DNA from: Clostridia bacterium
GTDB taxonomy: Bacteria > Bacillota > Clostridia > Oscillospirales > CAG-272
Length of the DNA: 12,749 bases
NCBI GenBank assembly: GCA_900769475.1
Contig: CAAGGQ010000003.1
Span: 1 to 12,749, forward strand
Direction of reading: 5' to 3'
Positions 5,836 through 12,288 of the stretch are shown here, one piece after another. Under the pieces are notes generated by a model that did no database searches, was not told the DNA's origin, and saw only the letters and a program-made list of their open reading frames with translations. Every line of letters starts with the position of its first letter. Positions within the stretch are counted from its first letter, which is position 1. Made by a program: the position numbers and the translations under genes.

Positions 5836-6852
5836 ATGTATTTGACCTTTGAACAAGTAAAAGATGCCGTTCGCGGCGCCGTGCGTGTAGAGGAGCAGGA
5901 GGGGAAGATCGCTTTCTACCGTTTTAGTGAAAGCGAGCAAGAGGTTTACCGCCTTTACGGGCGCAAGGCCGAGTTTTATCCCAAAACCTTCCATACGTCC
6001 TCCATTCGATTGGCCTTTACCACCAATTCCTCCTATCTGGCCTTCGATTTTTCCCAAGGGGAGTTTCCGGTAAAAGCCAGGGTGACAATGGACGTTTACG
6101 AGGACGATGCCATTATTCAAAGTATCTCTCTGGATTTCCGTTGCATGCCGGAGGGACGCTTACATATTCCGCTTCAGGCAAAAGAGACCCGGGTGGAGAT
6201 CTATTTCCCCTTCAACTGTCCTTTGCGAATCTCTAACGTAGAGCTGGAGGACGGAGCCAGCTTTGCAAGCTATCGCCGTCCCTACAAGGTGTTGACCTTG
6301 GGAGACTCGATTACCCACGGTTCTTCGGCCGGCTATCCTTCCTTGAGCTACGCTGCACATCTGGCACGCTTGCTCAAGGCCGACTTTATTAACAAGGGCA
6401 TTGGCGGGGAGCATTTCTTCCCCGAGCTGCTCACGGCTCCGGAAGCAGAAACCCCCGATTGGATCACCGTTGCCTACGGAACCAACGATTGGAAGCACTG
6501 CACCCGAGAGGAGCTTTGTGAGCATGCGGGAGAGGTCATGCGGAAACTGACCGAATTTTACCCCGGACGTCCCATTTTTGTGATCTCTCCGCTGTGGCGT
6601 GCCGATTACAAGCAGGAAACTCCCTTTGGTGCTCCTACCGATCAGGTGCATGAAGCTCTTTGTGGTGTTGCCGCAGAGTTCCCCGATGTAACTGTGATCC
6701 ATGGATGGAATCTGGTGCCTCACGAAAAGCACTTTTTTGCCGATAGCCGTTTGCATCCCAACGATCTGGGCTTTGGCATTTATGCCGCCAATCTTTATCG
6801 GGAAATGATCCCTCATTTGATCGAGAAGATCGGATACTCTTTTCATCAGTAA
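5836..6852 (+). CDS. SGNH/GDSL-family esterase, first of a tandem pair
   Basis: A 338-aa cytoplasmic protein without signal peptide. Residues about 1-145 are a beta-rich N-terminal domain, as in carbohydrate esterases that combine a jelly roll with an SGNH fold. The hydrolase domain follows: block I LGDSITHG with nucleophile S158, block II glycine in KGIGGEHF (187-194), block III YGTNDWKH with N217, block V DSRLHPND with H307. The nearest acid before the His is D303, four residues upstream instead of the usual three, so the acid member is uncertain. Such enzymes remove acetyl or other acyl groups from sugars; substrate not shown. Start at 5836 has AAAGGA (5824-5829), inside the end of the AraC gene 3 nt away, so the two are co-transcribed. 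The gene after it is a paralogue; one 51-base stretch (6454-6504) is nearly identical to it. Confidence 0.9.
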   Translation: MYLTFEQVKDAVRGAVRVEEQEGKIAFYRFSESEQEVYRLYGRKAEFYPKTFHTSSIRLAFTTNSSYLAFDFSQGEFPVKARVTMDVYEDDAIIQSISLDFRCMPEGRLHIPLQAKETRVEIYFPFNCPLRISNVELEDGASFASYRRPYKVLTLGDSITHGSSAGYPSLSYAAHLARLLKADFINKGIGGEHFFPELLTAPEAETPDWITVAYGTNDWKHCTREELCEHAGEVMRKLTEFYPGRPIFVISPLWRADYKQETPFGAPTDQVHEALCGVAAEFPDVTVIHGWNLVPHEKHFFADSRLHPNDLGFGIYAANLYREMIPHLIEKIGYSFHQ

Positions 6853-6885
6853 ACAATTCCACCAGGAGCAAGAAAGGATACCGTT

Positions 6886-7893
6886 ATGCTGATAAACGAA
6901 CAACAGATCCGTGCCATGACTCGCGGCGCCGCTCGCATGGAGCTCGAGAATGGCTACTATCGTTTTTATCGTTTTACCAAGGCCGAGCAGGCCACCTACG
7001 CAAACCATCCCAGAAATTCCAGCTTTTACAACGCCACCCTGCAAATGGCGGCCATTCGTTGGGCCTTTACCACCGATGCAGAATTCCTGGCCTTTGATTT
7101 CTTCAATGATCGGCAGCTCATTCGCACCTCTTTGGATGTATACGAGAACGGAGCCCTGCAGAGAACCGTGACCGTGGATTGCCAATACCTCCAGGAGGGG
7201 CATTTGCACATTCCTCTTTCCAAGGGAGAGAAGCTGGTGGAGATCTATTTCCCCTATTGCTCCTATCTGGGTGTGGCCAACGTGTCACTGAACGATGGTG
7301 CCAGCTTTGCGCCTCATCATCGCAGATTCAAGATGCTGACCTACGGAGACTCCATCACCCACGGCGGCGGAGCCACCCATCCCTCCTTCTCTTACGCGCC
7401 TCGGTTGGCCGCCCTCTTGGATGCGGACATCATCAGCAAGGCCGTGGCAGGGGAGCATTTCTACCCGCCGGTGGTGTGCGAAAAGACCCCCGAGGATCCC
7501 GATTGGATCACCGTTGCCTACGGGACCAACGATTGGAAGCATTGCACCAAGGAGGAATTTGACCAAAATTGCACCGCCGTGCTGCAAAAGCTGACCGAGT
7601 TTTATCCCAACGCGCCCATCATTCTGATCTCTCCTTCCTGGCGTTCCGACTTCCGTTTGGAAACGCCCTTTGGTGAGCCCGCCACCGGGATCTACGCCCA
7701 AATCTGCAAGAATGCGGAGGCCTTTCCCAATGCGACGGTGATCGACGGCTGGAATCTGATCCCCCACCGCACCGATTTCTTTGACGATAACCGTCTCCAT
7801 CCCAACGATATGGGCTTTGGGATTTACACCGCCAATCTCTACCGCGCCATCCTGCCCCATCTGATCAAGCGCATCCCCGATCTTCTTTCATGA
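6886..7893 (+). CDS. SGNH/GDSL-family esterase, second of a tandem pair
   Basis: A 335-aa paralogue of the preceding gene, alignable end to end with few gaps and with roughly half of the residues identical by eye. It keeps the same plan: N-terminal beta domain (about 1-143), block I YGDSITHG with S156, block III YGTNDWKH with N215, block V DNRLHPND with H305 and D301 four residues before it. Block II differs: KAVAGEHF replaces KGIGGEHF, so the glycine used for the oxyanion hole is G189 or is shifted. No signal peptide. AAAGGA (6873-6878) sits 7 nt before the ATG, 33 nt after the previous stop. Retention of two diverged copies suggests two acyl positions or two acyl types on one substrate. Last gene of the AraC operon. 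Confidence 0.9.
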   Translation: MLINEQQIRAMTRGAARMELENGYYRFYRFTKAEQATYANHPRNSSFYNATLQMAAIRWAFTTDAEFLAFDFFNDRQLIRTSLDVYENGALQRTVTVDCQYLQEGHLHIPLSKGEKLVEIYFPYCSYLGVANVSLNDGASFAPHHRRFKMLTYGDSITHGGGATHPSFSYAPRLAALLDADIISKAVAGEHFYPPVVCEKTPEDPDWITVAYGTNDWKHCTKEEFDQNCTAVLQKLTEFYPNAPIILISPSWRSDFRLETPFGEPATGIYAQICKNAEAFPNATVIDGWNLIPHRTDFFDDNRLHPNDMGFGIYTANLYRAILPHLIKRIPDLLS

Positions 7894-7972
7894 CGGGAGC
7901 AAACAAAAAAGGACGAGATGACGGCGTGCAAAATGAGCGGTAAGATTAAAATAAGCCACCACCAAGGAATGA

Positions 7973-8007
7973 ATGCACCCCAAAAGTGTCTAACTTTTGG
8001 GGTGCAT
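7973..8007. terminator. 15-bp hairpin between converging genes, weak T-tract
   Basis: ATGCACCCCAAAAGT (7973-7987), a GTCTA loop and ACTTTTGGGGTGCAT (7993-8007) form a perfect 15-bp stem. It lies 80 nt after the second esterase and 37 nt before the stop of the leftward GH42-like gene, where a bidirectional terminator is expected. However, it lacks a T-run on either side (ATCATTT on the plus side), so it may stop polymerase poorly or serve to protect the 3' ends of both transcripts. Confidence 0.6.
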
Positions 8008-8043
8008 ATCATTTGGGCGGGGCTGCCTTTTGTATTTCGATGT

Positions 8044-10113
8044 TTACTGCTTTGCAATACGAAGGAGAAGAAACGAGGTCTTTTCGGGAAGCATAACACG
8101 GGAGACACCGTCCTTGGTTTCCACCGTGGCGGGGGCGTTGAAGGGGGTGAAGACCTCGGGGGTGTGATTCGTTTTTAGCTTGATCTCCTGAGTCACTCCC
8201 GTGGGCATGACGTAGTTGATGTAATTGACGCGACTGCGGTGGAAGCGCATTTCATCCAGCTTGTGGTCGATGTCGGTGTCAAAGTCGGCTGCCAGCATAC
8301 GCACCACAAAGGCGTCCTTGTCCTCAAACACGGTGGTGAGGTAGCCCTTGGAGTCCAGGATCTCAATGGGCATTGGCTTCATATGCTCCTTGATCAGGGA
8401 GAGGAGGGTCTGGATAATCTTGCCCTCGCTGATCCTACCGGGATTGTAGAACAGCCCTTGGCGGACTTCCTTCCATGCGGGTTCCAGCGCGGTGGCGGGG
8501 AACTCGGTCTTGGTCATCCAATCGGGCAGGGTGATGCGGGTGCCGTTGGGAACGCCTGAGAAGGCGTTGGCGGGATCCTCTACCACGGGGGACGAGGGAT
8601 AGGTGACGCCGTCATTGCAACCCTCCAGGGCAGAGGGGCCATAGACCAGAGCAATGCCTCCGTTTTCCAGATAGGTATTAAGATGCTCCTTTTCCTGCTC
8701 GGTCATGGCAAGGGGAGAGGGAATGAGGATCAGAGGATACTCCAACGTGTCCTTGGGGAAATCAAAGACGGTATGGGGGCTGATGCCCACCTCAAAGAGC
8801 TGCTCGATGGTTTTTCTCCAATCCAGATAGTAGCCGTGATGCACACCGCCAAAGAAGGTGTGCTTGCGGGTCTCGTAGGAGAAGAAGACGCCCAGCTGGG
8901 CAACCTGCTTGCCCGTAAAGAGCTCGGGATGCTCCTTCTCAAAGCCGAAGGCCTTCCCCACAACGTCCCACTCGTTGGGAAGACTGTCCAGAATGTGGTC
9001 GGGAAGTCCCAAGCGAGTCTTGAGGGTGGAGAACCAGCAGTCGGAATCCAGCATTTTATTCACCGCCCACACGATGTTGGCGGTCTCCTCGGTGAATCCA
9101 AAGCCGGTGGCAAAGCAACGGTAGCCTCGCTCTCTCGCCGCAGCTTGGTGGTGGGAGGAGCTGACCATGCAGGTGGACACGGGACGGTTATCGGTTACGG
9201 GATCGTGCTTGTAAGGGGGCGTGTTGCCGCGCATTTCCAGATTGACGAAATTGCAGCCCTCAAGGAAGGTGCGGGCGTCGGCGCCCTTGGCGTTTGCCTC
9301 GGGATCGGCGCTGTTACTGCCGCAGGTGGTCAGACGGAAGCCCTCGGGAAGGACGCCTGACAGCTTGCCCAAAAACTCTCCCGATGCCTCAAATCGCAGA
9401 TCTACCCAAGCGCGCCACGCGGGGTTCTCCCAGTTTTGCCAAAAGCTTCGGTCCTCGATGGGAGGAAGCTCCACTCCCGTGCGTTCCTTCAGAGCGGCGC
9501 GGCAATGAGGGCAGGCGCAGGAGTTGAAACGCATGTAGTGGACGGGGTCGTCCGCGGAAAGTCCGGTAATGCCGGTGTCCTTGATCAGTCGTTTGGCGTA
9601 ATCCAGGTAAGATTCCACAAAATCGGGATTGCGGTAGCAAAAGCCCTCGGCGGCGTATTGGGGATAATAGAGGACGTCGCGGGTCTTAACGTCGATCATG
9701 CGCCAATCGTTGAGATATTTTCCCTTGTACTGCCAGCTGGCCGCCGCCTCGCGGGAGGGGGAAAAGGGAATGTGTGGGCCGCTGTGCAGCATGACGTGGC
9801 GCATTTCCTCGGTGGTATCGTAGCGATGGATGAGGTTGACCGAATGGTGATCCCAGAGCTCCAGACCGCACTTTTGAAGCTCCTCGGACACGGCGGCGAG
9901 ATAGTCGTGCAGAATGGTGAAGTAGGGCAGATAATCCCAGCGGAAATGGCAACCAAAGAACATGGCGGTGGTGATATTCGCCTTGGCCATGGCTTCGGCG
10001 CGGGCTTTGATCTTGCCCAGATTATCTGCGTTAGGCCAGCGCAGATCCTCCCATTTCATCCACCAGGTGGCAATGCGCTTACGCGCGGTCATCGGATCGT
10101 TCTGTACGCTCAT
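8044..10113 (-). CDS. GH42-like putative glycosidase with amidotransferase-like domain
   Basis: A 689-aa cytoplasmic protein, no signal peptide. Order of parts: a TIM-barrel-like N-terminal domain (about 10-390), a flavodoxin/GATase-like domain of the kind called the beta-galactosidase trimerisation domain (about 400-510; LILIPSPLAMTEQEKEHLNTY at 461-481, then GG and ALVYGPSAL), and a C-terminal beta domain (about 600-689). The layout matches GH42-type beta-galactosidases and their uncharacterised relatives. The usual Asn-Glu acid/base motif is not obvious; the equivalent loop reads GLSADDPVHY (184-193), followed by a CxCxxC cluster (C199, C201, C204). E293 in NLEMRG is a candidate second acid. 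AAAGGA lies upstream of the ATG at 10113 (AAAGGAAG, 10128-10121). It has its own promoter (10164-10192) and stands downstream of the amidohydrolase gene with no clear terminator between, so it may also receive read-through. Substrate not known. Confidence 0.75.
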   Translation of the reverse strand: MSVQNDPMTARKRIATWWMKWEDLRWPNADNLGKIKARAEAMAKANITTAMFFGCHFRWDYLPYFTILHDYLAAVSEELQKCGLELWDHHSVNLIHRYDTTEEMRHVMLHSGPHIPFSPSREAAASWQYKGKYLNDWRMIDVKTRDVLYYPQYAAEGFCYRNPDFVESYLDYAKRLIKDTGITGLSADDPVHYMRFNSCACPHCRAALKERTGVELPPIEDRSFWQNWENPAWRAWVDLRFEASGEFLGKLSGVLPEGFRLTTCGSNSADPEANAKGADARTFLEGCNFVNLEMRGNTPPYKHDPVTDNRPVSTCMVSSSHHQAAARERGYRCFATGFGFTEETANIVWAVNKMLDSDCWFSTLKTRLGLPDHILDSLPNEWDVVGKAFGFEKEHPELFTGKQVAQLGVFFSYETRKHTFFGGVHHGYYLDWRKTIEQLFEVGISPHTVFDFPKDTLEYPLILIPSPLAMTEQEKEHLNTYLENGGIALVYGPSALEGCNDGVTYPSSPVVEDPANAFSGVPNGTRITLPDWMTKTEFPATALEPAWKEVRQGLFYNPGRISEGKIIQTLLSLIKEHMKPMPIEILDSKGYLTTVFEDKDAFVVRMLAADFDTDIDHKLDEMRFHRSRVNYINYVMPTGVTQEIKLKTNHTPEVFTPFNAPATVETKDGVSRVMLPEKTSFLLLRIAKQ

Positions 10114-10163
10114 GTGCTTTCTTCCTTTCTTTTCGGTCGGTGCGGACGGACTTGATTATCATC

Positions 10164-10192
10164 ATTATAGCACAAGGAAAAGGGAATGTCAA
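10164..10192 (-). promoter_or_regulatory. Leftward promoter of the GH42-like gene
   Basis: On the minus strand, a perfect TTGACA (10192-10187), a 17-nt spacer and a perfect TATAAT (10169-10164) with an extended -10 TG. Initiation is expected near 10157, giving a leader of about 44 nt. The promoter lies only about 50 bp downstream of the amidohydrolase stop codon. Confidence 0.87.
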
Positions 10193-10243
10193 TCTCCGTT
10201 TTGTGGCTGTGTGCCACGGCGTTCTACCAACGGTGGAGTTTTA

Positions 10244-11296
10244 TCACCCCAGCTTTTCGGCGGCAAGGAGGATCTGTTTTTTGGTTTCCACGTGGGAGAT
10301 CATATGGGCGTATTTGTCGATATACGCCTTCAGGGCCTTTTGGTTGATGGGCTTGGGATCCTCGCCCCATCTTTGCAGGAAGTTTTCCCGCAGGACTCTG
10401 TCGGCAATGCCCGGAGGCAGGGCAAGTCCCTGTACGGGGCGACGCGCTCTGCCCATGAGGACGGTATCTCCCGTTACCATGGCGTGGTACACCGAGTGGA
10501 TGCGCTCCTCGGCGTCGGTACGGATGGGAACCGTGGCGTCGGTCCCAAAGAGGATGCGATCCGCGTATTTTTCAAAGAACGCCCGATAGAAGGGCAGATC
10601 CCTTGTAAAGTTGACGTACATTTCGGTGCCCGGGGTCACGTCGATGCTGACGTTTTCATAGTGATCGAAGATCCATTCCAGCATCTCGGGGCGGTCGGAG
10701 AGGAAGAGGAAATGGGCAAAGGTGACGGCGAGCCTTGGATGCTTTTTCAGCACGTCAAAGGTCTGGCGGAAAAGGGTTTCAAAGGAGGGATAGGTGCCGT
10801 CGCTGTAGTCATTGCGTCCTCGGTGCTCGGGTGACCAGAAGCTTTCGGGATCGGCCACGTGCCAGATCATAGGCGTTTGATCTTTCTCCGCTTTGGTGAA
10901 CAGTTCTTCGTAGAAGGGGTGGTTGATGGGAAGGGCGATCCGTTTTTCAATATCGGGCTTGCAAAGGATCTTGAGTCCGTCAATGCCGATTTCCATCAGC
11001 TCCTCATACTGGGTTAGGGCATCCATGCCATCGGGCAGGGGAAGGCTGACGGGCGCGGAGGGAAACACGACGCAACCGTTTGCGTAGGCGGTGGGATTGT
11101 GCAGCTTGTAGAGGGCGGTCAGGATGTTCTGCTCCACGCCGCCCCATTCCAGATATTCGTCGGCAATGACGCAGAGCCGCTCCAGACCGGTTTTTTGTTG
11201 CAGATCGTCCAGAACCTCATAAAAGCTCTTACCGTTCCGGTCAAACCACTCGCAGAGATGGATGTGGCAGTCGATGATTTTGCGATGTTGGATCAT
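10244..11296 (-). CDS. Metal-dependent amidohydrolase (Amidohydro_2 type)
   Basis: A 350-aa TIM-barrel metallohydrolase of the amidohydrolase superfamily. All hallmark positions are visible: HxH in IIDCHIHLCEW (H11, H13), H146 in MIWHVADP, H195 in TFAHFLFLS, and D253 in RILFGTDATVP. This set without a carbamylated lysine site fits the Amidohydro_2 branch, which holds sugar-lactonases, 2-pyrone-4,6-dicarboxylate lactonase and ACMSD-type decarboxylases. Start at 11296 is fixed by AAGGAG (11311-11306), 9 nt upstream; a longer in-frame reading to 11419 would overlap the AraC gene by about 107 nt and is rejected. It lies 16 nt after the AraC stop codon and is clearly in that operon. In a sugar locus a lactonase role on an oxidised sugar is plausible, but this is inference from family and neighbours. 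Confidence 0.85.
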   Translation of the reverse strand: MIQHRKIIDCHIHLCEWFDRNGKSFYEVLDDLQQKTGLERLCVIADEYLEWGGVEQNILTALYKLHNPTAYANGCVVFPSAPVSLPLPDGMDALTQYEELMEIGIDGLKILCKPDIEKRIALPINHPFYEELFTKAEKDQTPMIWHVADPESFWSPEHRGRNDYSDGTYPSFETLFRQTFDVLKKHPRLAVTFAHFLFLSDRPEMLEWIFDHYENVSIDVTPGTEMYVNFTRDLPFYRAFFEKYADRILFGTDATVPIRTDAEERIHSVYHAMVTGDTVLMGRARRPVQGLALPPGIADRVLRENFLQRWGEDPKPINQKALKAYIDKYAHMISHVETKKQILLAAEKLG

Positions 11297-11312
11297 ATCG
11301 TTTTTCTCCTTG

Positions 11313-12176
11313 TTATCCTTCAGTGATTGTTTTTTTATACTCCGAGGGGGAGATGCCAAATCTGTTTTTGAATGCGCGGCTGAAGGCATAGATCGAGGAA
11401 AAACCGATCTCCTCGGCAACGTGGGAAACGCTTTTGCTTTTCAGAAGCACTTGCGCCAGCATCAGCCTCTTTTTGTTCACATAGGCAATGAGGCTGATGC
11501 CGTATTCCTTTTGAAATTGTCGTTCCAGATGAAATTTGCTGTAGGAAAAATGTTTTTCCAGGGCATCCAGACCAATGCCAACGCCGTGTGTGGCGTCGAT
11601 GAAATCCTTAAGCTGTCGCGCGATGCTCCAAGACGGCTCCTCTTGATTCAGGCAGCTTGCAAAATTGTCGCGGATCAGAGTTGCCAAAAGGGTTGTGAGC
11701 AGCCCCTTTGCCTCCAATGCCTGACCTGTGGAGACGCAGTCGATGACCCTGTAAAAAAGGGCAAGGGCTTGTTCGGCGTTTTCAAAGAAAACAAAGGGCG
11801 TCCTTGGAAAATCGCTAAAGAGGTCGGGGCGGATCAGGGCTTTTTCGGCGGAGGACATGGCGGGGAGATCCTTGAAGGAGATCGGCGTCTTTTTACTGTC
11901 GGAGGTATAGATCATATCGAAATGGATATGGGGCTGACGCAGAGTTTGCTCTCTGCAATCAAAGCTGTGGGGGATCCCGGGACGGATCAAAAGGAACTGC
12001 CCCTTCCCACAGGGATAGGCGATGCCGTCGAAATGAAAGAGCATGCCGCCGTCCTCGATATAGACCAGTTCATAATCAAAGATGATCCGCCGCTTGATCA
12101 CGCATCCCTTCTTTAGCACCGAGTGCAGGGCAACTCGGATATAGGGATTGACCGTGTGAAGGTCAATGACGTTCAT
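11313..12176 (-). CDS. AraC-family transcriptional regulator (module B)
   Basis: A 287-aa regulator: cupin-like sensor domain at about 15-95 (DYELVYIEDGGMLFHFDG, 34-51; LLIRPGIPHSF, 62-72), a helical middle part, and a C-terminal HTH_18 domain at about 185-283. The first helix-turn-helix is near 202-222 (LDALEKHFSYSKFHLERQF), the second near 250-272, with the hallmark VAEEIGFSSIYAFSRAFKNRFGISPSEY (253-280). The start at 12176 is preferred over the in-frame ATG at 12230 because GAGGTG (12190-12185) sits 8 nt upstream and the predicted transcript begins near 12228, after the 12230 codon. An AAAGGAG directly against the ATG is too close to act as its SD. It is co-transcribed with the amidohydrolase and divergent from the GH172 gene; it probably acts at the shared promoter. 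It is a distinct regulator, only generally similar to the module A protein. Confidence 0.92.
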   Translation of the reverse strand: MNVIDLHTVNPYIRVALHSVLKKGCVIKRRIIFDYELVYIEDGGMLFHFDGIAYPCGKGQFLLIRPGIPHSFDCREQTLRQPHIHFDMIYTSDSKKTPISFKDLPAMSSAEKALIRPDLFSDFPRTPFVFFENAEQALALFYRVIDCVSTGQALEAKGLLTTLLATLIRDNFASCLNQEEPSWSIARQLKDFIDATHGVGIGLDALEKHFSYSKFHLERQFQKEYGISLIAYVNKKRLMLAQVLLKSKSVSHVAEEIGFSSIYAFSRAFKNRFGISPSEYKKTITEG

Positions 12177-12229
12177 GCTCCTTTCACCTCTCTCTGCAAG
12201 AAATGTTAAACAGATGGCAACAATAGACA

Positions 12230-12258
12230 TTGAAATTATAGCATATCTTTGCTATAAT
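12230..12258 (+). promoter_or_regulatory. Rightward promoter of the GH172 gene
   Basis: TTGAAA (12230-12235), a 17-nt spacer and TATAAT (12253-12258) with an extended -10 TG (12250-12251). Initiation is expected near 12265, giving a short leader of about 24 nt to the ATG at 12289. It occupies the same DNA as the opposite promoter at 12235-12263. Confidence 0.82.
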
Positions 12259-12263
12259 TGCAA
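12235..12263 (-). promoter_or_regulatory. Leftward promoter of the AraC/amidohydrolase operon
   Basis: On the minus strand, TTGCAA (12263-12258), a 17-nt spacer and TATAAT (12240-12235) with an extended -10 TG. Initiation is expected near 12228, giving a leader of about 52 nt to the ATG at 12176. Both promoters share the same spacer region, so two polymerases cannot bind at once. Confidence 0.8.
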
Positions 12264-12288
12264 TAGAAAATCAAAAGGAGGGAAAGAA

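Larger units (their letters stand above)
12229..12264. repeat. Near-perfect palindrome carrying both divergent promoters
   Basis: Arms ATTGAAATTATAGCA (12229-12243) and TGCTATAATTGCAAT (12250-12264) are inverted repeats matching at 14 of 15 positions, around a 6-base centre TATCTT. Each arm contains the -10 of one promoter and the -35 of the opposite one. Confidence 0.85.

Noticed and set aside
4735..6120. A 461-codon open frame on the minus strand
   Set aside because: It runs antisense to the AraC gene and the first esterase and crosses both module A promoters. The translation has no recognisable domain, and the plus-strand genes have clear SDs and motifs. It is a shadow of biased codon use.
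6160..7209. A 349-codon open frame on the minus strand
   Set aside because: It spans the 3' part of one esterase gene and the 5' part of the next in antisense; no SD, and the protein has no family features.
7918..8178. An 86-codon frame starting after the second esterase
   Set aside because: It includes the 15-bp hairpin and continues antisense into the GH42-like gene. GGACGAG precedes the ATG at close range, but the product has no plausible domain and there is no promoter.
10203..10217. Terminator after the amidohydrolase gene (GTGGC/GCCAC hairpin)
   Set aside because: The stem has only 5 bp and is not followed by a T-run on the minus strand, so I do not call it a terminator.
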